Shown here in pieces: positions 43,579 through 52,684 of a stretch of 64,000 nt of DNA. The DNA is taken from NCBI GenBank assembly GCA_965209045.1, contig CBDBPW010000001.1, positions 992,001 through 1,056,000 of the forward strand, written 5' to 3'. Origin of the DNA: JAJEFO01 sp965209045 (lineage in GTDB: Bacteria; Pseudomonadota; Alphaproteobacteria; Rhodobacterales; Rhodobacteraceae). The stretch's first letter is position 1. Each line of letters opens with the position of its first letter. The translations under genes were made by a program, and so were the position numbers. The notes beneath the pieces were generated by a model that did no database searches, was not told the origin of the DNA, and was given only the letters and a program-made list of their open reading frames with translations.

Positions 43579-44367
43579 CTATAGACCGTGCTTGCCGCAC
43601 AGGATGTTGGACGACATGCCCCCGTCGGCGGGGATGTTCGTGCCCCTGATCCAGGTCGTCATGTCAGAAAGCAGGAACATGATGACCGGGGCGATGTCTT
43701 CAGTGGTGCCGGGCCTGTCCATGACCTTGCGATCCTCCTCCGCCCGCGCCCCAAGCGTGCGCAGAAAGTCCCCCAGGATCGGCGTGTCCACCGGGCCGGG
43801 ACTGACCGCGTTCATGCGAATTCCCCGGTCGCGCCAGGTCCAGCGGTTCTGCATCGTCCAGACGACCAGCGCCTCCTTGGAAAAGAAGTAGCTGCGCCCG
43901 CCCTCGCTCGACACCTTCCATCGTTCGATGAAGTCGTCCACGTTGTGAAAGCCCAGCGTGTCGGACGCCTTGATTGCATCGACCGCCTGCGGCCATCCGA
44001 ACCCGGCCAGCGAGGCGACATTCACGATGCTGGCGCCATCGTTGAGTTTCGGGATCAGGCCGTAGGTCAGGTGCTTCAGCCCGATCAGGTTCACCTTCAG
44101 CAACAGGCCCGCCTCATGTGTCGGTGGCAGGCCTGCGTTGTTCACCAGACCGTCGATCCCGTCAGGCAGCACGTCGACCAGCGCGTCGATCGTCGCCTCG
44201 TCCGACAGGTCGGCGCGGTAGAACTCCTCCACGTGGTCGAAGTTCTTGTTGAGGTCCACGCCAAGGACCTCAGCCCCTTGTTCGGACAGGATGCGCACGG
44301 TTTCCCAGCCTATGCCCGACGAGGAGCCGGTGACGACGATGCGCTTGCCCTTGACGAGGTCTCTCAT
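43579..44367 (-). CDS. Short-chain dehydrogenase, coniferyl-alcohol dehydrogenase-like
   Basis: This 262-residue SDR has the nucleotide motif VTGSSSGIGWETVR, NNAGLPP, the active-site Ser in IVNVASLAG and the YxxxK motif in RSYFFSKEALVVW. An unusually long insert (about residues 125-158) between Ser and Tyr, and the sequence overall, match CalA-type coniferyl-alcohol/3-alpha-hydroxysteroid dehydrogenases. It oxidises a secondary or allylic/aromatic alcohol with NAD. The aldehyde dehydrogenase upstream would take the product onward. Confidence 0.8.
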   Translation of the reverse strand: MRDLVKGKRIVVTGSSSGIGWETVRILSEQGAEVLGVDLNKNFDHVEEFYRADLSDEATIDALVDVLPDGIDGLVNNAGLPPTHEAGLLLKVNLIGLKHLTYGLIPKLNDGASIVNVASLAGFGWPQAVDAIKASDTLGFHNVDDFIERWKVSSEGGRSYFFSKEALVVWTMQNRWTWRDRGIRMNAVSPGPVDTPILGDFLRTLGARAEEDRKVMDRPGTTEDIAPVIMFLLSDMTTWIRGTNIPADGGMSSNILCGKHGL

Positions 44368-44370
44368 GGC

Positions 44371-45846
44371 TCAAAACGCCGGCGGATACGGCCGGCCCCC
44401 TTTGTCGAGCGTGATCCAGCGTGTCTCCATGAAAGTCTCCATTGCCCACCTGCCCCCGTGGCGGCCGACGCCGCTGGCCTTGGTGCCGCCAAAGGGTGCG
44501 TGGCATTCATCGTTGATGGACGAACAGTTGACATGCGCCATGCCGGTTTCCAGCTGTCGGGCGATGGCCATGGCCCGATCTTCGTTCCGCGAGATGATCC
44601 CGGCCGACAGCCCGTATTCCGTGTCGTTTGACATGGCGATCGCCTCGGCGTCCGTGCGGAAGGGCACGACGACGGCGAGCGGACCGAAGGTCTCGTCGTT
44701 CCACACGTCCATTTGCGGCGTCACGTCCGTCAGGATCGTCGGCTCCACGAACCGCCCGTTCACCGTGCCGCCCAGCGCCACCCTTGCGCCCTTCGCCACG
44801 GCGTCCTCGATCTGCGCGGCAACGCGGGCGACCTGGCGGTCGTTGATCAGCGGACCGATCGTGACGGACTTGTCGGCCACGTTGCCGGTCTTCAGCCTGG
44901 CGCCGCGAGCGACGAACTTTTGCAGGAACTCGGCGTAGACGTCCTCCTGGACGAGCACCTTTTCGACGCTCATGCAGATCTGGCCCTGGTGCATGAACGA
45001 TCCAAAGCTTGCGGACGCGGTTGCCCGCTCCATGTCCGCGTCTTCGAGCACGATCAGGCTGTCCTTGCCGCCAAGCTCTATGCAGCACTTCTTGAGATGC
45101 GCCCCGCACTTGGCGGCGATCATGCGACCGACGGCAGTGGAGCCGGTGAATGAAATCCCCTTCACCGCAGGGTTGTCGATCAACTCGTCCCCCACTGCCG
45201 GCGTGCTGTCGCGGGACGCGGTGACGACGTTGAAGACGCCCGGCGGCACGCCTGCTTCCTCCAGCACCTCGGCAAAGATCAGGCCGCCCGCGTAGGGGGT
45301 TTCCTCGGACGGTTTCAGCACGATCGTGTTGCCAGCGCCGAGCGCAAAGGCAATCCCGCGTGACGTCAGTATGCCGGGCACGTTCCACGGGCTGATCACG
45401 CCGATCACGCCCATGGGCACCCTCACGGCAGTGGACACCTTGCCGTGGTGAGAAGGCAGGACCTCCCCGATCGCGGCGTAACAGAGCGCGCCTGCCGCCC
45501 GGAAGGTTTCGGCCACGTGGCCCGCTTCGAACACGCCCTTGCCGTAGTGGCCGCCGCCTTCGTGCTGGACTGCCGCCACGAAATCGGGAACACGCCCTTC
45601 CCAAACGTCGGCGATTCTCGCCAGCAGATGCGCGCGGTCCTGAAAGGGCCGGTTCGACCAATCGTGAAAGGCTGCCTGAGCGGCCTCGATCGCGGCGCGG
45701 GTCTCTGCCGCGCTGGCGTCGGGCACGCGTGCCCAGACGCTTCCGTCAGAGGGGTTGATGTCGTCGAACTGCCCGGCGGTCTGTTGCCACTGGCCGTTGA
45801 TGTAAAGGCCCTTGATGTCTGGGGCGGTGCTTGCCTGGTCGAGCAT
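44371..45846 (-). CDS. NAD(P)-dependent aldehyde dehydrogenase (aromatic-aldehyde type)
   Basis: This 491-residue ALDH has the catalytic Glu in IELGGKDSLIVL and the nucleophilic Cys in HQGQICMSVEKVLV, with cofactor motif FTGSTAVGRMI. The sequence is close to vanillin/benzaldehyde/coniferyl aldehyde dehydrogenases. It lies 3 bases upstream of the CalA-like SDR, consistent with alcohol-to-aldehyde-to-acid oxidation, probably of an aromatic or terpenoid alcohol brought in by the LIV-type importer. Confidence 0.88.
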   Translation of the reverse strand: MLDQASTAPDIKGLYINGQWQQTAGQFDDINPSDGSVWARVPDASAAETRAAIEAAQAAFHDWSNRPFQDRAHLLARIADVWEGRVPDFVAAVQHEGGGHYGKGVFEAGHVAETFRAAGALCYAAIGEVLPSHHGKVSTAVRVPMGVIGVISPWNVPGILTSRGIAFALGAGNTIVLKPSEETPYAGGLIFAEVLEEAGVPPGVFNVVTASRDSTPAVGDELIDNPAVKGISFTGSTAVGRMIAAKCGAHLKKCCIELGGKDSLIVLEDADMERATASASFGSFMHQGQICMSVEKVLVQEDVYAEFLQKFVARGARLKTGNVADKSVTIGPLINDRQVARVAAQIEDAVAKGARVALGGTVNGRFVEPTILTDVTPQMDVWNDETFGPLAVVVPFRTDAEAIAMSNDTEYGLSAGIISRNEDRAMAIARQLETGMAHVNCSSINDECHAPFGGTKASGVGRHGGRWAMETFMETRWITLDKGGRPYPPAF

Positions 45847-45847
45847 G

Positions 45848-46984
45848 TCATTCCCTCTCTAGTTCGCCCGATGGGCGGCGGCGATAGACCTCCACCCGCG
45901 GCCGTCGGTACACCTCTATCACGGGCGGCCGGGCGGTCTGTTGCGGTTGGGCTGCCGGCGTCCATGCGGGCGCCGGTTTCGCGGCATGTGCCGATCGGCT
46001 TCGCGCGGCCTTCGCGGCTTCCTCAATGTCCTTCATCACGACCGTCAGCCGATCGCCTGCCAGCCGGTCGGCGGCGGCGCGTGCGTCAGCAGGAGCTTGG
46101 CTGGTCACGCTTGCGGATTGGCGCGCGGCCTTCGCCACCAGGTCGGTTATCGACAGTCCGGCGTGCTGGTCGGCGCTGCGCTGCGGCTGCGGGCGAGCGG
46201 CAACGGCAGGCACGCTTGGCAAGGGTGCAGTTTCAGGCGCGGCGGTCGTCGGCGTCCGTGCCGATGCCCTTTGCCCGCCAGCGCCGAGATATGCCTCTTG
46301 GACCGCCGGGTCGCGAGCGAGCCGGGCCGCCGTGTCCTCATGGACGATCCGCGTGTTCTCCAACAGGTATCCACGATCCGCGATTGCCAGGCTCTGCTTT
46401 GCGTTCTGTTCGACAAGCAGCACCCCGATGCCGAGCGACTTCACCTGGGCAAGGTTCTGGAACAGGTCCTTGCAAAGCAGGGGCGACAGGCCGAGCGATG
46501 GTTCGTCGAGCATCAGGATTTCCGGTGCCGACATCATCGCGCGCCCGATGGCCAGCATCTGCTGTTCGCCGCCCGACATTGTTCTCGCGACCTGGCCCTG
46601 ACGTTCCCCCAGTGCCGGAAAAAGGTCGAGCACGCGGTCAAGGTTCTCTCGCTCTCCGTGCCGGGCACGCGCAGGATAGGCCCCGAGCAGGAGGTTCTCC
46701 TTCACGGCCAGATCGCCGAAGATCCCGCGTCCCTCGGGCACGAGAACCACGCCCTTCTCGACGATTTCATCCGGGCTCAGCCCGGTCAGCGCATCGGCCC
46801 CCAGCCGGATCTCGCCGGACACCTTGCCCTCGCAAATCCCGGCGATCGCGCGCAGGAGCGTCGACTTGCCGGCTCCGTTTGCACCGAGGATCACGACTAT
46901 CTCGCCCTGCGCAACCGAAAGCGACACTTCGTTCAATGACGGGTGCTGGCCGTAGGCGGCGGAAAGGCCCTTCACCTCAAGCAT
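45848..46984 (-). CDS. livF: Branched-chain amino acid-type ABC ATPase LivF with long C-terminal extension
   Basis: Residues 1-235 form a complete LivF ATPase: Walker A GANGAGKST, signature MSGGEQQMLAIGRAM, Walker B ILMLDEPSLGL, H-loop region LLVEQN. Residues 236-378 are an added tail rich in Ala, Pro, Arg and Gln, with a near-repeat at the end (VIEVYRRP, VEVYRRRP). LivF proteins are normally about 235 residues, so the tail is unusual. The start overlaps livG by 8 bases. Confidence 0.88.
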   Translation of the reverse strand: MLEVKGLSAAYGQHPSLNEVSLSVAQGEIVVILGANGAGKSTLLRAIAGICEGKVSGEIRLGADALTGLSPDEIVEKGVVLVPEGRGIFGDLAVKENLLLGAYPARARHGERENLDRVLDLFPALGERQGQVARTMSGGEQQMLAIGRAMMSAPEILMLDEPSLGLSPLLCKDLFQNLAQVKSLGIGVLLVEQNAKQSLAIADRGYLLENTRIVHEDTAARLARDPAVQEAYLGAGGQRASARTPTTAAPETAPLPSVPAVAARPQPQRSADQHAGLSITDLVAKAARQSASVTSQAPADARAAADRLAGDRLTVVMKDIEEAAKAARSRSAHAAKPAPAWTPAAQPQQTARPPVIEVYRRPRVEVYRRRPSGELERE

Positions 46985-47714
46985 CGTCGTCCCCCAGGTA
47001 GGCGCGGATGACGTTCGTGTCGCTCAGCACTTCGTCGGGGCTGCCTTCGGCTATCTTGGTACCCGACGACATCACGACGCAGCGGTCGCAGAGCGAGCGG
47101 ATTGCGTCCATCACGTGCTCGACCAGCACAACCGTGCGACCCTCCTCACGCAAGGCGTGGATCAGCTCGATTCCGGTTTCCAGTTCGGTCGGGTTCAACC
47201 CCGCCAGCCATTCGTCAAGCAACAGCACCTGCGGTTCCCCGGCGAGCGTGCGGGCGAGTTCCACACGCTTTTGGTCGATGTAGGTGAGGGAAGATATCGG
47301 CGCATGGCTCATCGCGTCCATGCCGACGCGGTCGAGAACGCCGTGGGCGAAATCCTCGGCCTCGCGGCCCCATCGGCGGCGGTGGCCGTAGACTGCGCCC
47401 GCAATCACGTTTTCCAGCACGGTCAGGCCCGGCAGGAGCCGCACCAGCTGGAACGTCCGGCCCACGCCTTCACGCGCGATCTTCTGCGCCGGCAGGTCGG
47501 AGATGTTGCGGCCCCGCATCGAGATTCGGCCCTCGGTCGGCTTCAGCGCACCCGAAATCATGTTCAAGACCGTGGTCTTCCCGGAACCGTTGGGGCCGAT
47601 GACACCCACCATCTGATGCTCCGCCACATCGAAGGACATGTTCGATACCGCGACCAGCCCGCCGAAGCGCTTGGTGACGCCCTTCACGGACAGGACTGCA
47701 CCCGACTGCCTCAA
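46977..47714 (-). CDS. livG: Branched-chain amino acid-type ABC ATPase LivG
   Basis: A TTG at 47714, overlapping the livM stop, gives 245 residues; no ATG lies at a suitable place. Motifs: Walker A GPNGSGKTT, the LivG-type insert AREGVGRTFQLVRLLPGLTVLENV, the LTYIDQKRVELARTLAGEP signature region and Walker B VLLLDEWLAGLNP. The signature is LTYIDQKR rather than LSGGQ, a common LivG variant. It pairs with LivF. Confidence 0.87.
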   Translation of the reverse strand: MRQSGAVLSVKGVTKRFGGLVAVSNMSFDVAEHQMVGVIGPNGSGKTTVLNMISGALKPTEGRISMRGRNISDLPAQKIAREGVGRTFQLVRLLPGLTVLENVIAGAVYGHRRRWGREAEDFAHGVLDRVGMDAMSHAPISSLTYIDQKRVELARTLAGEPQVLLLDEWLAGLNPTELETGIELIHALREEGRTVVLVEHVMDAIRSLCDRCVVMSSGTKIAEGSPDEVLSDTNVIRAYLGDDDA

Positions 47715-48643
47715 GGCCGCCCCCTGATCCGCGCGTGCAACTCGCCGATCCGGCCGACGACCCCGTTGGGCAGGACGTAGACGATCAGCAGGAAGCAGAC
47801 GCCGAGGAAGAGGGTCGACTGGTTCGGGAACTGGATAGCGACCCACTCCCAGATGATCGTGAAGGGAATCACGCCTACCAGCGGCCCCCACAGCCTGCCG
47901 GACCCGCCCAGGAGCGCCATGATGACGACGAGGAAGCTCAGCTGGGGTGAGAACACCTGGTTCGGCTCGATGTAGCTCCATCTCGGCGCGATCAAGGCGC
48001 CGACGAGGGCTGCAAAGAAGCCGGTGCTGGTGAAGAGGATGACCTTGGCCGTTGCCGTGTTGATGCCCACGTGGCGTGCGACGGTTTCGTCGCCGCCGAT
48101 GATGCGCAGCGCAAACCCGATGCGTGACCGGGTGACCCACCAGCCCAGCAGGTACACCGCTGCGGCAACGGCCAGCAGCATCCAGAAGATGTGCTGGTCG
48201 CGCAGGTCGGTCAGCACGTAGAGCCCGCGGCTGCCCAGGAAGTTGTTCTGCACCCAGCTGACGACATTGCGGATCATCTCCGCCAGGCCGAGCGTGAAGA
48301 TCACGAAGTAGACTCCCGAAAGGCGCAGGGTGGCAAAGCCGATGAGCGCCGCGAGGATGGCTCCGACAACCGGGGAGATTGCTGCCATGATCCAGAAGGG
48401 CTGGGCGTAGTCGCTCATTCCCGTGCCGACGAGATAGCCGCCCACGCCGAAGAACGCGCCGGTGGCGAGCGAGATGTAGTGCGTCGGCCCGGAAAACAGC
48501 GCCCAGGAGGTGGCCAGGGCGATGTACATCATCGCCGTCACGCCGATGGACAGCCAGTAGCCGTTCGCTCCCAGCGGGAAGAGCGCCGCAAGCGCCACGA
48601 GAATCGCTGCGCACAAGAGCTCTGTCCAGCTCGCCGACTTCAT
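47711..48643 (-). CDS. livM: Branched-chain amino acid-type ABC permease LivM
   Basis: This 310-residue protein has eight to ten membrane segments and the LivM loop motif GDETVARHVGINTATAKVILF. It overlaps the livH stop by 4 bases at its start and the livG start at its end. Confidence 0.9.
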   Translation of the reverse strand: MKSASWTELLCAAILVALAALFPLGANGYWLSIGVTAMMYIALATSWALFSGPTHYISLATGAFFGVGGYLVGTGMSDYAQPFWIMAAISPVVGAILAALIGFATLRLSGVYFVIFTLGLAEMIRNVVSWVQNNFLGSRGLYVLTDLRDQHIFWMLLAVAAAVYLLGWWVTRSRIGFALRIIGGDETVARHVGINTATAKVILFTSTGFFAALVGALIAPRWSYIEPNQVFSPQLSFLVVIMALLGGSGRLWGPLVGVIPFTIIWEWVAIQFPNQSTLFLGVCFLLIVYVLPNGVVGRIGELHARIRGRP

Positions 48644-49506
48644 GCCGGGCGCCTTCCGAACAGGCCCTGCGGGCGGAAAAGGAGGATCAGGACAAAAATC
48701 AGGTATGCGGCCGCGAGCGTAAGGCCCGGGTCGACGAGGCTGGCGACCGCCGTTTCGACGACGCCGAGGATGACGGCGGCCACGATGGCTCCGCGGATGT
48801 CTCCCACGCCCCCCATGATCACGATGATAAGGGCCTTCATGGTGAAGACCACGCCGATGGACGCGTCAAGGGTGATGAACGTCGAGATCAGTGCCCCGCC
48901 CACGGCGGTGATCGCGCCGCCGAGCGCGAATGCCAGGGCCGAGACGCGCGGGACGTTGATGCCGACCAGTCCGGACGCCTCGGTCGAAACCGAAACCGCC
49001 CGCACCGCAACGCCGGGCCGGCTCAGGTTGAGCCAAAGGTACAGGGCGGCCCCGATCAGCACGGCTATCGCGAAGGCCAGCACCCGGTTCAGCGACGTCG
49101 TCGAGCCAATGATCGAGACAGGTTCGCTGAGATAGTTGTAGGCGAAGAACCCGCCCTCGACCGAGATCATCAGGCCGATGATGATGAAGGACATTCCGAA
49201 AGTGGCGAGGATCGAATCCACTTCCAGGGCCCCTTGCGACTTCGCCCGGCGCACGAGCGGCGTCAGCAGGAAGCGGTAGACCAGCCAGTTGCCGGCGAAG
49301 CTCACGGGGATCACGAGGATCACCGTCAGGAGGGGGCTGACCAGCGCGGTGGTGTAGAGCCAGAACGCCGCCAGCGCCCCAAGCACCAGCACCTCGCCAT
49401 TCGCGAGGTTCATGATCCGGGCCACGCCGTATTGCAGGTTCAGGCCCATTGCGACCAGGGCGTAGGTGCCTGAAAGCAAGAGGCCAGAGACCAGGATGTC
49501 CAGCAT
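48640..49506 (-). CDS. livH: Branched-chain amino acid-type ABC permease LivH
   Basis: The ATG at 49506 (MLDILVSGLLLSGTYALVAMG) gives 288 residues and the usual LivH opening; a TTG 15 bases earlier is possible. Motifs GLNLQYGVARIMNLANGEVL and the helical transmembrane pattern are typical. It forms the channel with LivM. Confidence 0.9.
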   Translation of the reverse strand: MLDILVSGLLLSGTYALVAMGLNLQYGVARIMNLANGEVLVLGALAAFWLYTTALVSPLLTVILVIPVSFAGNWLVYRFLLTPLVRRAKSQGALEVDSILATFGMSFIIIGLMISVEGGFFAYNYLSEPVSIIGSTTSLNRVLAFAIAVLIGAALYLWLNLSRPGVAVRAVSVSTEASGLVGINVPRVSALAFALGGAITAVGGALISTFITLDASIGVVFTMKALIIVIMGGVGDIRGAIVAAVILGVVETAVASLVDPGLTLAAAYLIFVLILLFRPQGLFGRRPA

Positions 49507-49563
49507 CGTCGGATTCCGCAAGTGGCCGCCCGGCGCATCAGCGCCAGGCGACGGTGTCGGGGA

Positions 49564-50772
49564 TCACTCTGCCCAGCCGTCCTTCAGACGCACAGGCACC
49601 GCCCCTTCGACGTTTGATCCCTTGACGCCGCGGAACACTCCGTCCTGCCACTGGCCCACGGACCAGAAGGTGTTGGAGAAGTTGTTCTCGAAGCTGAGCG
49701 TGCCCATCACCGTGTCGAAGCTGTTGTCCTTGATGAACTGGGTCACCACGTCGCGGTCGAGCGTTCCGGCACCTTCAATCGCCTGTTCCAGGATCTGCAG
49801 CGCCGCGTAGGTGTTGGCAGACGCCCAGTAGTCCGCCACCTTTCCGGTGACTTCCATGTGGGCGGCGCGGTACTCCGCGATGGCCGGATCATCCACGTTG
49901 GTGCCGCCCGCGCCAAGCACGTTGTTGATCTTGTTGCCAAAGGCGCCGCTGAAAGACGGGAAGCTGGTGGCAACCGCCGAGTAGTAGACCGCCACGTCCA
50001 GGTCCTCGACAATGGCCTGTTCGGCCAGGCCGAAGCTGTCCGGCGGGTAGGACCAGGCCACGAACGCTTTCGCGCCGGAGGCCTTCGCGCCCTTCATCAC
50101 CGGGCTCAGGTCGGGCGTGCCAAGGGGATAGGACTTGTCGTAGACAAGCTCGAATCCCGCCGCGGTGAACAGCTCGCGCGCACGGTCCGCCAGCTCGATC
50201 CCGAAAGCGTCGGCAACGTTTACCATCGCGACCTCGTTGCCGATGGCGCCCGCATCGCGCTGCTCCACCAGGATGTCCCTCACGCCTTCGACGAACGCCG
50301 TCGTCGTGCCAAGCGTGAAGAAGAGGTTCGGGTACCTTGCCGTAAGCTCGTCCATCTTGTCGGTGATGGCCGAGACGGCGACCATCGGGTAGCCGTAGCG
50401 GCCGTAGATCGGCGCGGCGGCGATGTTGAACCCCGTGCCGTAGGGCGCGACAACGAAGTCGACGTTGTCCTGTTCCGCAAGGCGCTGGGCAAGCTTGATG
50501 TGCTCGCCAGGATTGGTCTTGTCGTCGTACTCGATCAGCTCGATGGTCATCTTCTTGCCGCCGACGTCGAGCCCGCCGCGGGCATTGACCTGCTCCACCC
50601 ACAAATTGATGTTCGGCCATTGCGTGACGACCGCGCCACCCGCAAGGGGACCGGTCTTGGGTGCGATTGCGCCAACCTTGATGACGTCCTGGGCAAGCGC
50701 CGCGCCCGCCGTCACGATGCCGGCCGCCAATGCGCCGGCGGCAGCCAGATTGACGAGACTTCTGTGAAACAT
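49564..50772 (-). CDS. ABC transporter substrate-binding protein, LivK/Leu-Ile-Val-binding type
   Basis: This 402-residue protein starts MFHRSLVNLAAAGALAAGIV with an Ala-rich signal peptide. The mature part, IKVGAIAPKTGPLAGGAV, is the classic type I periplasmic binding fold used for branched-chain amino acids, amides, urea and aromatic compounds. It is the first gene of the livKHMGF-aldehyde dehydrogenase-SDR-flotillin operon. The enzymes downstream suggest an aromatic or terpenoid ligand rather than an amino acid. Confidence 0.9.
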   Translation of the reverse strand: MFHRSLVNLAAAGALAAGIVTAGAALAQDVIKVGAIAPKTGPLAGGAVVTQWPNINLWVEQVNARGGLDVGGKKMTIELIEYDDKTNPGEHIKLAQRLAEQDNVDFVVAPYGTGFNIAAAPIYGRYGYPMVAVSAITDKMDELTARYPNLFFTLGTTTAFVEGVRDILVEQRDAGAIGNEVAMVNVADAFGIELADRARELFTAAGFELVYDKSYPLGTPDLSPVMKGAKASGAKAFVAWSYPPDSFGLAEQAIVEDLDVAVYYSAVATSFPSFSGAFGNKINNVLGAGGTNVDDPAIAEYRAAHMEVTGKVADYWASANTYAALQILEQAIEGAGTLDRDVVTQFIKDNSFDTVMGTLSFENNFSNTFWSVGQWQDGVFRGVKGSNVEGAVPVRLKDGWAE

Positions 50773-51302
50773 GATCTTTTCCCTCCCATGCGTTGACGAT
50801 GCTTCCTGGCGGTTTGTCCGCCAGTCGAATCAAGGTCAAAGTGAGACTCTGCATTTGTTTCGAGGGATATTCTAGAAGAAAGTCGAACGGTGGCCGCCCG
50901 TTCCTGGTCGCCCGTTGTTCTCTTGCCTTGCAGCGGGGTCGTGGCGGCAAGGGAGGTGTTGGCGCCTTGGATCAGTCCCTGGCGAACATCGCCGCCTTCA
51001 AGGTGATTCTCCCGGACGGCAAGCGCATGGGATGGGCGGGCAATGCAGTTGAACGAATGTCCGGCCCAAGACCGGCATGGACGCCGCACTTGGTTGCTTT
51101 CCTGTATGTCAAGATTAAGTTTGCCATTTAGAACAACGGCATTATGGTACTACAGTGAAAAGCGCCGGTGCACGCTGTGCTTTTGGAACCGCTTGGGGAC
51201 TCCGACGGGCCTGCGCGGTCTTTCGCAGACCAGTACAAAGGGGCCAGGACCGAGAGTCGTGCCGGACGACCAAATGCGATCAAGTTGACGGAGGGGCCTA
51301 CA
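50773..51302. other. Intergenic region between divergent operons
   Basis: About 530 bases hold no recognisable gene. The segment should contain the promoters of the livK operon (minus) and the NmrA-like operon (plus); a candidate for the latter is listed separately. Confidence 0.5.
51121..51148 (+). promoter_or_regulatory. Candidate sigma-70-type promoter for the NmrA/SnoaL/SDR operon
   Basis: TTGCCA (51121-51126) and TATGGT (51143-51148) are separated by 16 bases in an A+T-rich patch, leaving a leader of about 150 bases before the TTG start at 51303. It is recognised only by eye. Confidence 0.3.
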
Positions 51303-52202
51303 TTGTCGCAGACCATTCTGTTTGCCGGAAGCAGTGGTAACATTGCGCGTGCAGCCATTGCGGCATTGGACGGAAAGGGCTTCCACATCAGGGGCGGGAT
51401 CCGTGATGTAGAGCAGGGAAACCGGCTCTTCGCAGGTCTTGCCGATGTTGAGGTGGTCGAGCTCAACATCGAGAAACCGGCAACCGTGCGTGCCGCGTTT
51501 GAGGGCATCGACTACCTGTACTTCGCAACTCTTCTCGCGGTGCCTGGCGAATTCGAAGAGACCTTTGTCCGGGCCGCGGTCGAAGCGGGCACGGTAAAGC
51601 ACATCGTTCACTCAACAGGTTCGACGGCCTCGGTGCCGGATGCTTTCCCGCGTTGCAGCGAGTTCATATTCGAGCGCGAGGCTCATACCCGCGACAGCGG
51701 CATCGGCTGGACGATCACGCGCCCCTGCATGTTCATGCAGAACCTGTCGAGCATGCAGGCCGGTTCCATCCGTGACGAAGGATGCTGGACCGAACCGATC
51801 GCTGCTGACGCAGAGATCGCCTATGTCGATGCAAGAGACGTTGGCCTTTGCGTGGCTGCGATATTCCAGTCGCCGAGGGAGCACCTCGGCAAGGTCTACA
51901 CGATCACGGGCCCCGACGTGATCACGAGTGCCCAAATGGCTAGGAGAATTTCTGATGGCATCGGGTCGAAGGTCGAGTACCGACCGATTTCCGCCGACGA
52001 ATGGACCACGCGAAACTGGGGCGATGTGGACGTCTCCAGCGGTGAAAACTGGCTCTTCGAGGTTCTGCGCGAAAACTACGTCGGGTTTTCAGAGGGTGCC
52101 GAGGGCCGGAACATCCTGAACGACAATGTCAAGAGGATCACCGGAACGAATGCCCGGGATTTCGCCAATTTCGTCTCGGAACACGCGGACGCCTGGCGCT
52201 GA
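51303..52202 (+). CDS. NAD(P)-binding NmrA-like atypical SDR protein
   Basis: A TTG at 51303, preceded by GGAGGGG, gives 299 residues with the Rossmann motif directly at the start (ILFAGSSGNIARAAIAAL). Internal features are IDYLYFATLL, HIVHSTGSTASVPD and TITRPCMFMQNLSSM, typical of the NmrA/atypical SDR group. These act as reductases, isomerases or redox sensors. It heads a four-gene plus-strand cluster. Confidence 0.78.
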   Translation: MSQTILFAGSSGNIARAAIAALDGKGFHIRGGIRDVEQGNRLFAGLADVEVVELNIEKPATVRAAFEGIDYLYFATLLAVPGEFEETFVRAAVEAGTVKHIVHSTGSTASVPDAFPRCSEFIFEREAHTRDSGIGWTITRPCMFMQNLSSMQAGSIRDEGCWTEPIAADAEIAYVDARDVGLCVAAIFQSPREHLGKVYTITGPDVITSAQMARRISDGIGSKVEYRPISADEWTTRNWGDVDVSSGENWLFEVLRENYVGFSEGAEGRNILNDNVKRITGTNARDFANFVSEHADAWR

Positions 52203-52229
52203 AGGCTGGAAGACTGGAGGAGGGGCAAC

Positions 52230-52679
52230 ATGGACAGGGATCGGCTCGCTGCAATCGAGGATCGGCTGGCAATCCGCGAATTGCGCAATCGCTACTGCTT
52301 CTACATCGATTCCGAACAATGGGACATCGCGGCGCACATGTTCGTCGAGGATGGCGAGTTCGAAGGCATCGAAGTTGCGCGCGGGCGGGATGAAATCCGC
52401 GACTGGTTCTCGCGCAGCGTGCCGGAGACCTTCGCCAAGGCCTGGCACATGTGCACGAATGCCACGACCTTTCTGGATGGCGACAAGGCGACCGGCACCA
52501 CGGCGTTCAACTTCTACTGCATCGACGATGGTGTCGCGAAATTCGCGCTGGGCCACTACGAGGACACGTTGGAGAAACGGGACGGTGAGTGGTTCTTCCG
52601 CAAGCGCAAAGTCCATTTTGATGTCTTCGTCGACTGGAAAGAGGGCTTTGGTGCCGCAATTCCGGCGCCGGGGGCCTGA
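52230..52679 (+). CDS. SnoaL-like (NTF2-fold) protein
   Basis: This 149-residue protein has the SnoaL_4/NTF2 pattern: ERLAI-like DRLAIRELRNRYCFYIDSEQ, WDIAAHMFVEDGEFEG and a closing sheet with KRDGEWFFRKRKVHFD. NTF2-fold proteins in catabolic clusters include dehydratases, isomerases and hydrolases. GGAGG lies 8-9 bases upstream of the ATG. Confidence 0.8.
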   Translation: MDRDRLAAIEDRLAIRELRNRYCFYIDSEQWDIAAHMFVEDGEFEGIEVARGRDEIRDWFSRSVPETFAKAWHMCTNATTFLDGDKATGTTAFNFYCIDDGVAKFALGHYEDTLEKRDGEWFFRKRKVHFDVFVDWKEGFGAAIPAPGA

Positions 52680-52684
52680 AGACC

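Noticed and set aside
45445..47001. 518-codon plus-strand frame opposite the aldehyde dehydrogenase and livF
   Set aside because: It has no recognisable domain and a composition typical of antisense G+C-rich frames; the minus-strand genes are complete and well supported.
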